A DNA stretch of 5,045 nucleotides from ANME-2 cluster archaeon (GCA_003601535.1 PIXW01000166.1:1-5045), one strand, 5' to 3'; numbered from the stretch's first letter, positions 1-5,045 are shown. The notes: generated by a model not told the origin, from the sequence alone. Translations and numbers: made by a program.

Positions 1-1157
1 AGCGACGGAAGGCACGAAAGCGCGGAGATCGGTTTTTTCTTCAGCATGAACATCATTACATGAAACGCTCTGGACATCGGCGAGCCTGTTCCTACTACCT
101 GCTGCACGTCTGCATCAGCAAACAGCCCGACCAACCGGTCGATATCCTTATCGCCCATCCTTCGCAGGGTTTCGAGAGCAGACCTTCCGAGCAGATACTC
201 GCTTCTGAATTCCTTCCCCCAGAGACGCTGGTATTCTGATAATACCTTCCTGGACGTGTTCGATGCGGCTACCGCCTCTGCCGCGACTGTTCCGCAGATC
301 TCACCGGCACGCATGCCGTAAGCGATGCCTGACTGTCCTGCTGCGCCGCCTGTGACCATGATCCCATCTGATACGATCTCGTTCGGGATGGTTGCAATTG
401 GATCGCCGCCCGTATGCTTTCTGATGATCCTTAGGTCGGATATCTTCTTTTCTTTCTTGAATCTCTCCAACCACAGATCAAAAAATCTGGAAACATCCTG
501 TCCGTGCCTCCGCACGAATACCCCGAGATTTGCACGGTCTCCACCGCATGGTGAGTATGTCGCCTTCCAGCCAGGCGCGATACTTCCGATGTAATACTCA
601 AAGAGGTCAGGATTCCCGATTCCATCCGCTTCCAACTCTGCTTCGATTGCCCATGCAATATCCTGCGGATATCTTGTCGGATGCAGCCCTGCAAGCGCAG
701 ACAGCTGGGAGGAGATGCCGTCTGCGATTACAACGATATGTGATGTGAACGTCCGATCAGAGGTGCTGGTCTGGATGTTCTTCTTCTTTCTGATGATGTT
801 ATGAGCAGTAACACCTGTTCGGATCTCCACATTCTCTTTTATCAACTCTCTGGCGTGATACTTATCGAATTTTCTCCGGTCGATGACATATCCTGGCGTT
901 TCGATGGTGATCCTGTTACCTGCCGGGGATACGATCTGCATTCCAGACATTTCACGTATAATATACTCGGAATGAACGATCTCACTGGTCCGGTCGAACA
1001 TCCCCTCAAAGAATGTGTTTGCCGGATGCGGAGGGTCACCTATGCCGCTTTTGCGTTCGATCAGGATCACATCAATGTCACGAATTGCAGCAGCGAGCGC
1101 AGCGCTGACGCCCGCGGGACTGGCTCCGATCACGAGCATATCAGCGTCAGTATTCAT
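1..1157 (-). CDS. Geranylgeranyl reductase family FAD-dependent oxidoreductase (3' end beyond window)
   Basis: I translated this frame myself: 385 uninterrupted codons from ATG at 1157 to the left edge, with no stop, so the C-terminus is missing. It begins MNTDADMLVIGASPAG, a Rossmann FAD-binding loop (residues 8-20; GxSxxG instead of the usual GxGxxG), with the ribose-binding acid E34 after the second strand. Y90-VIDRRKFD is the family's R-x-x-FD motif, ADGISS (145-150) is the second FAD motif, APGW...NLGVFV (194-215) is a divergent form of the PGGYxWxFP...NVG substrate-side motif, and GGAAGQSGIAYGMRAG (270-285) is the third FAD contact, with G where most members have D. Known family role: hydrogenation of isoprenoid chains in archaeal lipids or quinones, using FAD reduced by ferredoxin or another donor. 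The cysteine usually found in the PxxCxxG segment near residue 45 is absent (HPANTFFEG), so the substrate may differ. It is the second gene of an operon with cofG, and a good SD (1166-1172) supports the start. Confidence 0.85.
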   Translation of the reverse strand, partial: MNTDADMLVIGASPAGVSAALAAAIRDIDVILIERKSGIGDPPHPANTFFEGMFDRTSEIVHSEYIIREMSGMQIVSPAGNRITIETPGYVIDRRKFDKYHARELIKENVEIRTGVTAHNIIRKKKNIQTSTSDRTFTSHIVVIADGISSQLSALAGLHPTRYPQDIAWAIEAELEADGIGNPDLFEYYIGSIAPGWKATYSPCGGDRANLGVFVRRHGQDVSRFFDLWLERFKKEKKISDLRIIRKHTGGDPIATIPNEIVSDGIMVTGGAAGQSGIAYGMRAGEICGTVAAEAVAASNTSRKVLSEYQRLWGKEFRSEYLLGRSALETLRRMGDKDIDRLVGLFADADVQQVVGTGSPMSRAFHVMMFMLKKKPISALSCLPS

Positions 1158-2142
1158 CTCGAAAACCCTCCCTGTCTGCATATCGCTCGATCAGATCGGC
1201 AAGTTCGGAATCGTGTTCGTACCAGTGGTTCAGCACATACTGCGGATAGATCGGCAGACGTTCTTTGAGGTGGATTCCCCCAAGTTTTTTCGTTAGTTCA
1301 GATATCTGGGGCCACTCTGCTTCCGGATTGATCCAGTCGATGGTGTACGGCGATATTCCGCCGAGATCGGTGGCTCCACATCTGATCAGATCAGAGAATC
1401 CGGTAAGGTTCGGCGGCACCTGGATCGCGATATCGTCAGGCAGTATGCTCTGTGCCAGTGATACCATATCCATCATCTCCTGATGCGTTGGTTCGGGAAA
1501 ACCTGCCATCTCCGTCCCTGGCTTTGGCGAGAATGGCTGGATGATCACCTCCTGAATGTGTCGATACCTGCGATGGAGGTCTCTTATTGCGATCAGCGAT
1601 TGTAAGCGATCCTCCCTATCTTCGCCGATCCCTATCAGGAGCCCTGTTGTAAAAGGTATCTTCAACCTTCCAGCGTTTTCAATCGTCTCAATCCGCACAG
1701 AAGGTATCTTGCCAGGAGACCCTTCATGAGCCGGTAGAATTGCGGTTGTTTCGAGCATCAAACCCATGCTTGCATTGAAAGGCTTCAGCCGTTTGAGGTC
1801 ATGGAGATTCATCACACCCGGATTGCTGTGCGGCAGCAGCCCGTATTCGATTGCGATTTTGCAGAGATCAACCAGATACTCGATGATACTGGAATATCCG
1901 ATTTCATTGATCCGGCTCTTGAATGCCGGGTGCTCTTCCGGTCTTTCTCCGAACGTGAACAATGCTTCGGTGCATCCGAACCGCGCTCCCGCCTCAAGCA
2001 CCTGTTTCACTTCTTCCACAGTCATCAGGTTCGCTTCAGGATGCGAGGGATCGCGCCTGAATCCGCAGTACCTGCACCGGTTTCTGCACACATTGGTGAC
2101 CGGCAGGAATACATTGCGGGAAAATGTGACGTAATCTGGCAT
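1147..2142 (-). CDS. cofG: 7,8-didemethyl-8-hydroxy-5-deazariboflavin (FO) synthase subunit CofG
   Basis: Radical SAM enzyme of 331 residues, the usual length for archaeal CofG. With CofH it joins 5-amino-6-ribitylaminouracil and tyrosine into FO, the deazaflavin chromophore of coenzyme F420, in the cytoplasm. The N-terminus VTFSRNVFLPVTNVC leads straight into the [4Fe-4S]/SAM motif C19-x3-C23-x2-C26. Other CofG hallmarks follow: FGERPE (64-69), GLLPHSNPG (101-109), NASMGLMLE (123-131), GIGE (171-174), QVPPNL (241-246) and the late GATDLGGISP (256-265). The start at 2142 gives the expected N-terminus; no SD precedes it, but a TATA-like box lies about 26 nt upstream, which points to a leaderless or very short-leader mRNA. 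The gene's last 11 nt overlap the start of the downstream reductase, so the two are co-transcribed and probably translationally coupled. CofH is not in the window. The main alternative, a fused bacterial FbiC or CofH itself, is excluded by the length and motifs. Confidence 0.94.
   Translation of the reverse strand: MPDYVTFSRNVFLPVTNVCRNRCRYCGFRRDPSHPEANLMTVEEVKQVLEAGARFGCTEALFTFGERPEEHPAFKSRINEIGYSSIIEYLVDLCKIAIEYGLLPHSNPGVMNLHDLKRLKPFNASMGLMLETTAILPAHEGSPGKIPSVRIETIENAGRLKIPFTTGLLIGIGEDREDRLQSLIAIRDLHRRYRHIQEVIIQPFSPKPGTEMAGFPEPTHQEMMDMVSLAQSILPDDIAIQVPPNLTGFSDLIRCGATDLGGISPYTIDWINPEAEWPQISELTKKLGGIHLKERLPIYPQYVLNHWYEHDSELADLIERYADREGFRDEY
1166..1172 (-). promoter_or_regulatory. Shine-Dalgarno site of the reductase gene, inside cofG
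   Basis: On the minus strand GGGAGGG lies 8 nt before the ATG at 1157, within the last codons of cofG. It matches the archaeal anti-SD and decides the start of the reductase, whose first codons overlap the cofG stop. Confidence 0.7.
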
Positions 2143-2160
2143 GATGAGAATTCAATGTGG

Positions 2161-2175
2161 TGATATTTAATATCA
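2161..2175 (-). promoter_or_regulatory. Putative cofG promoter: palindromic TATA-like box
   Basis: TGATATTTAATATCA is symmetric around its central base (7-bp arms) and AT-rich, centred about 26 nt upstream of the cofG ATG at 2142. That is the normal TATA-to-start distance in archaea, so transcription should begin at or next to the start codon, consistent with the missing SD. Because the box is symmetric it could also be a regulator site or support weak transcription towards the U32 gene. The promoter role is inferred from position and composition only. Confidence 0.5.
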
Positions 2176-2256
2176 GTTGTTCCAGTCTCCTAAAATTATG
2201 GTTCTCCACAAGGTTGTGCGGACTTTCGCCCCTTTGCCATACATGCCCGGAACGCC

Positions 2257-2272
2257 GGCAAATTTTTAATAC
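2257..2272 (+). promoter_or_regulatory. Putative promoter of the U32/small-protein operon
   Basis: The stretch GGCAAATTTTTAATAC contains the TATA-like core TTTTTAATA (2263-2271), centred about 33 nt before the ATG at 2301. A start of transcription near 2293-2297 would leave a leader of only a few nucleotides. The nearby AAGGA (2294-2298) is only 2 nt from the ATG and too close to be a normal SD. This box also argues against the longer reading from the upstream ATG at 2157, which would put the promoter inside the gene. Confidence 0.5.
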
Positions 2273-2300
2273 AACAGAAACTACAGACAGCGCAAGGACA

Positions 2301-3359
2301 ATGAAGAAGAAACTCTATGTGCCACATCCGGGACACTTTGATGGTTTGAAAGAACTGATATCAGAGGCAGGAAAGGACATCTATTCGATATTCATGGCAG
2401 GCTCGCCTGATTACGTGGGTACTGGCAGAAGCAACCTCAGTTCACCCCAGATCGAGGATATCAGGGAGCAGACCGAGTATGCGCACAAAAATGGCGTTGC
2501 GGTGGAGATCGTGCTCAATAGCTCATGCATGGGCGGGCGTCACTTAACGCCAGAGGGTTTCAATCTCATCCACTGGTATCTTGAACAGCTCGATAGCTGC
2601 GGCGTTGATACGATCGTCGTTGCAGACCCGTTTCTAGTCGAGGCGGTTGCAAAGGATTTCAGTATGAAACCGGTCGTGTCAGTGCTGTCTTTTGTGAATT
2701 CGCCAGAGAAAGCCGAGTTCTATTACGATCTCGGCGCATCCTCGATTGTGGTTGACCCTGACGTGCACAGACATTTCGATGTCCTGCATGCGATCCGTGA
2801 TGCAGTGGACTGTGAACTCAAATTGCTTGTGAACGAGGGCTGTCTGTACCAGTGCCCGTTCCGGTACGCGCACTTCAATTTCTTCTCGCATGCATTCGGT
2901 CCGCAACCACGTCCCAATGTTCTCACTGACTACTATTATGAGAGATGTATATTATTGAGAATCAAAGATCCGAGGTTGATCATCAACTCCCCGTGGATCA
3001 GACCCGAGGACATCCACGAGTATGCCGATGTCACCAACGTCTTCAAGATCGGCGGCAGAACCCACTACATCAACTGGATCTTAAACTGCGTCAGAGCCTA
3101 CACAGATGAGCGTTATGATGGCAATCTGATGGACCTGCTCGACTGTCCGAAAGACCTCAAAGACCTGTACTACATATCAAACAGGGACCTTGATTACGCC
3201 ATCAACCACTGGAAGAACTGCCCGACTGTGTGCGCTGACTGCGGCTTTTGCAGGGATTTGACAGAGAAAGCTGTCAGGGTGTATACCGGAGGCGGCACAG
3301 AGAGCGAGAGACTGATAGAGTGGAGCAAAATCGCAGATGAAACGGCGGTGCATGCATGA
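2301..3359 (+). CDS. Peptidase U32 family protein (probable Fe-S TIM-barrel enzyme)
   Basis: The protein has 352 residues from ATG 2301 (MKKKLYVPHPGHFDGL). The frame is open back to 2157, but that extension would contain the promoter and has no family resemblance. The body reads as a U32-type TIM barrel: a first strand with AGSPDYVGTGR (33-43), helix and strand to VEIVLNSSCMGG (68-79), GVDTIVVADP (101-110), VVSVLSF (125-131), GASSIVVDPDV (145-155), then the signature VNEGCLYQCPFRYAHFN (177-193). FKIGGRTHYINWILNCVRAY (248-267) matches the typical late barrel segment. Cysteines C181, C185 and C216, plus the C-terminal cluster C307-x3-C311-x2-C314-x2-C317, suggest one or two Fe-S clusters. Known U32 members include collagenase-like proteins and the UbiU/UbiV and RlhA hydroxylation proteins, which are Fe-S enzymes rather than plain proteases, so a modification or hydroxylation role is as likely as proteolysis. 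It overlaps the next gene by ATGA. Confidence 0.85.
   Translation: MKKKLYVPHPGHFDGLKELISEAGKDIYSIFMAGSPDYVGTGRSNLSSPQIEDIREQTEYAHKNGVAVEIVLNSSCMGGRHLTPEGFNLIHWYLEQLDSCGVDTIVVADPFLVEAVAKDFSMKPVVSVLSFVNSPEKAEFYYDLGASSIVVDPDVHRHFDVLHAIRDAVDCELKLLVNEGCLYQCPFRYAHFNFFSHAFGPQPRPNVLTDYYYERCILLRIKDPRLIINSPWIRPEDIHEYADVTNVFKIGGRTHYINWILNCVRAYTDERYDGNLMDLLDCPKDLKDLYYISNRDLDYAINHWKNCPTVCADCGFCRDLTEKAVRVYTGGGTESERLIEWSKIADETAVHA
3344..3350 (+). promoter_or_regulatory. Shine-Dalgarno-like site of the small cysteine protein gene
   Basis: GGCGGTG, one mismatch from the archaeal GGAGGTG consensus, lies 5 nt before the ATG at 3356, inside the last codons of the U32 gene. It supports the ATGA-overlap start over the out-of-frame ATG at 3352. 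Confidence 0.55.
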
Positions 3360-3763
3360 TCACAGAAGAACTCCTGCAGGTAAGAAGCGATATCGAAAAT
3401 AACCTGAGAATGCTGCTTGGAAGGGCGGTCATGGTGACAGACCTGGATGCGTTCGCGCTACCGTGCGGGTGCAACGGCATCACAGCAAACATTCGCGGAC
3501 TCGAACTGGATGATATCGAGGTATTCGAGGAGCAGATGCTCATCTATTTCAAAAAGACCGCATCGCGTCTCGGTATTCCACCGAGTTTCATATTTGCAAG
3601 GCTCATACCAGGTAGTTCGGTTGTTGCAGCGATCAACTGGCGTGTGCTGTGCGATCGCTGCTACCCTGACTTTGCTCGCGCACGCGGGAAGACGCCGAGA
3701 CCTGATATTTATATCATGCACCTTGAGCGACGAGGGCAGCAGAAGGGGACGAAGAAAGGGTGA
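3356..3763 (+). CDS. Small four-cysteine protein of unknown function, coupled to the U32 gene
   Basis: The product has 135 residues and I do not recognise the family. It starts MITEELLQVRSDIENNLRMLL, a helix-like acidic segment; no signal peptide or membrane segment is visible. Two cysteine pairs, C37-G-C39 (in LPCGCNG) and C99-x2-C102 (in VLCDRCYPDF), could together bind a metal or Fe-S cluster. The region 51-93 (ELDDIEVFEEQMLIYFKK...SSVVAAINW) looks like a compact alpha/beta fold. The tail is strongly basic (RRGQQKGTKKG). The ATG shares bases with the U32 stop (ATGA) and has an SD-like GGCGGTG, so translation is coupled and the two products probably work in one process. It ends 6 bp before the stop of the convergent membrane gene. 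Its 3' part (codons 49 onward) is duplicated at 4601-4826. Coding status is well supported by the coupling; function is unknown. Confidence 0.8.
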   Translation: MITEELLQVRSDIENNLRMLLGRAVMVTDLDAFALPCGCNGITANIRGLELDDIEVFEEQMLIYFKKTASRLGIPPSFIFARLIPGSSVVAAINWRVLCDRCYPDFARARGKTPRPDIYIMHLERRGQQKGTKKG

Positions 3764-3781
3764 CGTCTTTTACACTGGATT
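3499..3781 (+). repeat. Direct repeat, left (complete) copy: 3' end of the small gene plus 18 bp
   Basis: These 283 bp recur at 4601-4826 in the same orientation. The shared stretch begins at ACTCGAACTGG and ends at CTGGATT, 18 bp beyond the stop codon. The match crosses the stop codon and the gap, and enters the last codons of the minus-strand membrane gene, so it is a DNA-level duplication and not a protein-family resemblance. Confidence 0.93.
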
Positions 3782-4462
3782 GAGCACCTGCTGATCGCTG
3801 TTTATGTAATTTTCCTGATATGCTTCAGGCGTTCCAGTGAGTTCTGTTTGAGCCAGCAGTTTGCGGTACACAAAAGCTATAGCAACGATTGTCGTAGGAA
3901 TGGTAGCAAATAAACCAACCACCAAACAGAGCAATCCAAGCAAATTGATGACCCCAAGCACTATACCAAATACGAACAGATCCCATTTTACGCCTTTTGT
4001 GATCTCAGAACTCTTTTTGAGCGCGTCTATCGGACCAAGCCCTCTATCGATGATCAGATAACTGAAAAACTGGAATTGTATTGCCCAGATGATTCCTGGA
4101 ATAATTAGCAGGATCAGCCCCACCATCACGATCAATCCATAGATGATCGAACCAATCAAATAATCAAGAAACAAAGGATAACAGGAGAGAAGATCGGAAA
4201 ACTCTCCCTTTTCACCATCGCAAAACCTCAAACAAATCTTGATTAGACCCATCGCTATTATCATCGAGAGAACAACAGAAGCGATCTGGATAATAATCGA
4301 CAGAAAAGGGGCATCTGCTTTGATTATTACTGCAATAATATCTGGGACGTACTCTATCAAGCCCACTGCTATCAAAAGACGGATGAAAAAACCGATGTTG
4401 CTTTTCATCGTATCCCAGCCAAACTGTACTGCCTCACTTATGGAAAAGTTTTTTGTTGTCAT
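3770..4462 (-). CDS. Polytopic membrane protein, DUF975 / YciC-like (GDPD membrane-domain type)
   Basis: The protein has 230 residues and is very hydrophobic. The N-terminal cytoplasmic helix FSISEAVQFGWDTMKSN is followed by membrane segments at about 24-47, 52-78, 100-130 and, as one long or two short spans, 161-198. Between the last two lies DRGLGPIDALKKSSEITKGVKWDLF (139-163), an amphipathic A-x3-S-x3-T-x-G element, and the final span ends in VYRKLL. This arrangement is typical of the loosely related DUF975, YciC (UPF0259) and glycerophosphodiester-phosphodiesterase membrane-domain families, whose biochemical role is largely unknown; the family assignment is by eye. The start at 4462 has a strong SD. 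The gene is visibly more AT-rich than its neighbours, sits between the two copies of the direct repeat, and takes its last four codons (N-P-V-stop) from the left copy, all consistent with a later arrival. It is convergent with the small cysteine protein gene. Confidence 0.85.
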   Translation of the reverse strand: MTTKNFSISEAVQFGWDTMKSNIGFFIRLLIAVGLIEYVPDIIAVIIKADAPFLSIIIQIASVVLSMIIAMGLIKICLRFCDGEKGEFSDLLSCYPLFLDYLIGSIIYGLIVMVGLILLIIPGIIWAIQFQFFSYLIIDRGLGPIDALKKSSEITKGVKWDLFVFGIVLGVINLLGLLCLVVGLFATIPTTIVAIAFVYRKLLAQTELTGTPEAYQENYINSDQQVLNPV

Positions 4463-4467
4463 ATTTC

Positions 4468-4475
4468 ACCCTCCG
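4468..4475 (-). promoter_or_regulatory. Strong Shine-Dalgarno site of the membrane-protein gene
   Basis: On the minus strand GGAGGGTG lies 5 nt before the ATG at 4462. It is the strongest SD in the window and fixes the start. Confidence 0.75.
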
Positions 4476-4552
4476 TTCTTCATTATGTGATCAATCTCGT
4501 CCAATTCAGGTACATTCGAGCTTGAGCACGCATACAGGTATCTGAACGAATC

Positions 4553-4561
4553 GTTATATAT
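4553..4561 (-). promoter_or_regulatory. Putative TATA box of the membrane-protein gene
   Basis: On the minus strand CATATATAAC contains a canonical archaeal TATA core. It sits about 95 nt upstream of the ATG at 4462, so the mRNA would have a leader of roughly 65-70 nt, in keeping with the strong SD. The core TATATA is symmetric and could also serve the plus-strand remnant next to it. Confidence 0.45.
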
Positions 4562-4808
4562 GCTTTTGGTTAATTGGGGGCTGTCAACTTATGTAGGTGA
4601 ACTCGAACTGGATGATACCGAGGTATTCGAGGAGCAGATGCTCATCTATTTCAAGACTGGAAGTTCGGTTGTTGCAGCGATCAACTGGCGTGTGCTGTGC
4701 GATCGCTGCTACCCTGACTTTGCTCGCGCACGCGGGAAGACGCCGAGACCTGATATTTATATCATGCACCTTGAGCGACGAGGGCAGAAGGGGACGAAGA
4801 AAGGGTGA
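4560..4808 (+). pseudogene. Truncated, internally deleted copy of the small four-cysteine protein gene
   Basis: An open frame of 82 codons. From codon 15 (ELELDD, with the shared DNA starting at 4601) it repeats residues 50-135 of the protein encoded at 3356-3763. The first ~49 residues, including the CGC pair, are missing and replaced by 14 unrelated codons from the flanking DNA. Inside, YFKKTASRLG...IPGSS is shortened to YFKTGSS, a loss of 18 codons, and GQQK has become GQK. One further replacement (I to T in LDDTEV) and two silent changes beside the deletion are visible; the rest, including CDRC and the region past the stop, is identical. The ATG at 4560 has no SD and overlaps the TATA-like box, so expression is doubtful. 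I read it as a gene remnant; the kept reading frame leaves a small chance that it is a shortened functional protein. Confidence 0.75.
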
Positions 4809-4826
4809 CGTCTTTTACACTGGATT
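4601..4826 (+). repeat. Direct repeat, right (shortened) copy
   Basis: These 226 bp match 3499-3781. The 57-bp length difference is fully explained by two in-frame losses: 54 bp after position ~4651 and one CAG near 4786. From about 4661 to 4826 there is no other difference. The right end falls within the 10-bp perfect palindrome GATTCGAATC (4823-4832). Confidence 0.93.
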
Positions 4827-4905
4827 CGAATCACTGAAGAGATTTATCTCTACCAGGGAATTCATAGTGGGGCGGTACGACCGGGGCTTCATGTTTCAGA
4901 TACCC

Positions 4906-4925
4906 TTAAACATGCGAATGTTTAA
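4906..4925 (+). promoter_or_regulatory. 20-bp inverted repeat in the promoter region of the PP-loop gene
   Basis: TTAAACAT (4906-4913) and ATGTTTAA (4918-4925) are perfect inverted repeats separated by GCGA. They lie 33-53 nt before the ATG at 4959. Either AT-rich arm could be the TATA element (TTTAA at 4921-4925 or TTAAA at 4906-4910), so a dimeric regulator bound here would block or position the transcription machinery. No SD precedes the ATG, which suggests a short leader. The operator role is inferred from symmetry and position. Confidence 0.45.
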
Positions 4926-4958
4926 CCCGAGCACCAGCGTCAAGGCAACAGTCCCATA

Positions 4959-5045
4959 ATGAACGAAACACTGAAAAAAATGGAGAACGTGATGAATGCT
5001 ATTCGGGAGTGCAAGAGCATCCTGATTGCATTCTCTGGCGGCGTG
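4959..5045 (+). CDS. larE: PP-loop ATPase, probably ATP-dependent sacrificial sulfur transferase LarE (5' end only)
   Basis: Only 29 codons are visible before the right edge. The sequence MNETLKKMENVMNAIRECKSILIAFSGGV has the short helical lead-in and the AFSGGV (24-29) nucleotide-binding PP-loop typical of LarE. Known role of LarE: it adenylates a carboxylated nicotinic acid mononucleotide precursor and donates its own cysteine sulfur (or uses an Fe-S cluster) to build the nickel-pincer nucleotide cofactor of lactate racemase-type enzymes. Many archaea carry LarE homologues without a known racemase, so the actual substrate is uncertain. Other PP-loop families (GuaA, NadE, MnmA, QueC, TtuA) usually have a different residue in place of AF before SGG. 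The start at 4959 was chosen because it gives the normal spacing to the PP-loop; the ATG at 4980 is a possible alternative. The gene lies downstream of the remnant, in DNA not covered by the repeat. Confidence 0.65.
   Translation, partial: MNETLKKMENVMNAIRECKSILIAFSGGV

Noticed and set aside
801..1268. 155-codon open frame on the plus strand, and similar antisense frames such as 1801-2163
   Set aside because: They lie opposite the reductase and cofG genes, whose family motifs are clear; these are antisense by-products without SD, promoter or recognisable protein features.
2157..2300. Upstream in-frame extension of the U32 protein (48 extra residues from ATG 2157)
   Set aside because: It would contain the TATA-like box and overlap the cofG promoter, has no family resemblance, and the MKKKLYVP start matches the expected N-terminus of the barrel.
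3763..3771. Short TCTTTT tract between the convergent genes as an archaeal terminator
   Set aside because: Only four consecutive T; plausible, but not enough to call as a feature.
4466..4483. Mini-ORF MKNGG-stop just upstream of the membrane-protein gene on the minus strand
   Set aside because: Its codons are the SD sequence itself; no SD of its own and too short to judge, so most likely coincidence.
4821..4835. tRNA T-loop-like TTCGAATC at the repeat boundary, hinting at a tRNA integration site
   Set aside because: The flanking bases do not form a T-stem, and no D-arm, anticodon arm or acceptor pairing is visible nearby.
4839..4850. Small hairpin GAGAT-TT-ATCTC as a terminator
   Set aside because: Five-base AT-rich arms with a 2-nt loop and no following T-run; too weak to support.
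4537..4904. TTCAGATACC found upstream of both the membrane gene (4537-4546, minus strand) and the PP-loop gene (4895-4904, plus strand)
   Set aside because: A 10-bp match is expected by chance several times in 5 kb compared on both strands, and the distances to the two starts differ (about 75 and 54 nt).

Overview
The window looks like a piece of an F420-using archaeon, most likely a euryarchaeote of the methanogen / methane- or alkane-oxidising type. The basis is a stand-alone CofG (the split archaeal form of FO synthase), a geranylgeranyl-reductase-family flavoprotein (archaeal lipid saturation or a related task), AT-rich TATA-like boxes 25-35 nt ahead of start codons that lack Shine-Dalgarno (SD) sequences, and GGAGG-type SD sequences on the other genes. 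The exact lineage cannot be fixed from the sequence alone.

Layout. Positions 1-2142 (minus strand) hold a two-gene operon: cofG followed by a geranylgeranyl-reductase-family gene. Their reading frames overlap by 11 nt, and the second gene runs off the left edge. A 158-bp divergent intergenic region (2143-2300) carries a TATA-like box for each side. Positions 2301-3763 (plus strand) hold a second two-gene operon: a U32 'peptidase'-family, probably Fe-S-binding TIM-barrel protein, and a small four-cysteine protein I do not recognise. These two are joined by an ATGA stop/start overlap. Positions 3770-4462 (minus strand) encode a polytopic membrane protein that is more AT-rich than its neighbours and ends tail to tail with the small protein. 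Positions 4601-4826 hold a second, 5'-truncated and internally deleted copy of the 3' end of the small gene. The window closes with the first 29 codons of a PP-loop protein that looks like LarE, preceded by a 20-bp inverted repeat.

Most notable is the duplication. The last ~265 bp of the small gene plus 18 bp beyond its stop (3499-3781) recur at 4601-4826, nearly identical apart from an in-frame 54-bp and an in-frame 3-bp loss. The two copies bracket the membrane-protein gene exactly, and the left copy even supplies that gene's last codons. An intact gene on one side of an insert and a 5'-truncated copy on the other is what integration of a circular DNA through shared homology, or a duplication followed by deletion, would leave. 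The second point of interest is the coupled U32 / small cysteine-rich protein pair, which may be an undescribed Fe-S or modification module.

The cofG-reductase operon is read as cofactor and lipid or quinone metabolism. CofG makes the deazaflavin chromophore of F420 together with CofH, which is not in the window, and the reductase family uses reduced electron carriers to saturate isoprenoid double bonds. No tRNA, rRNA, CRISPR array or transposase was seen.
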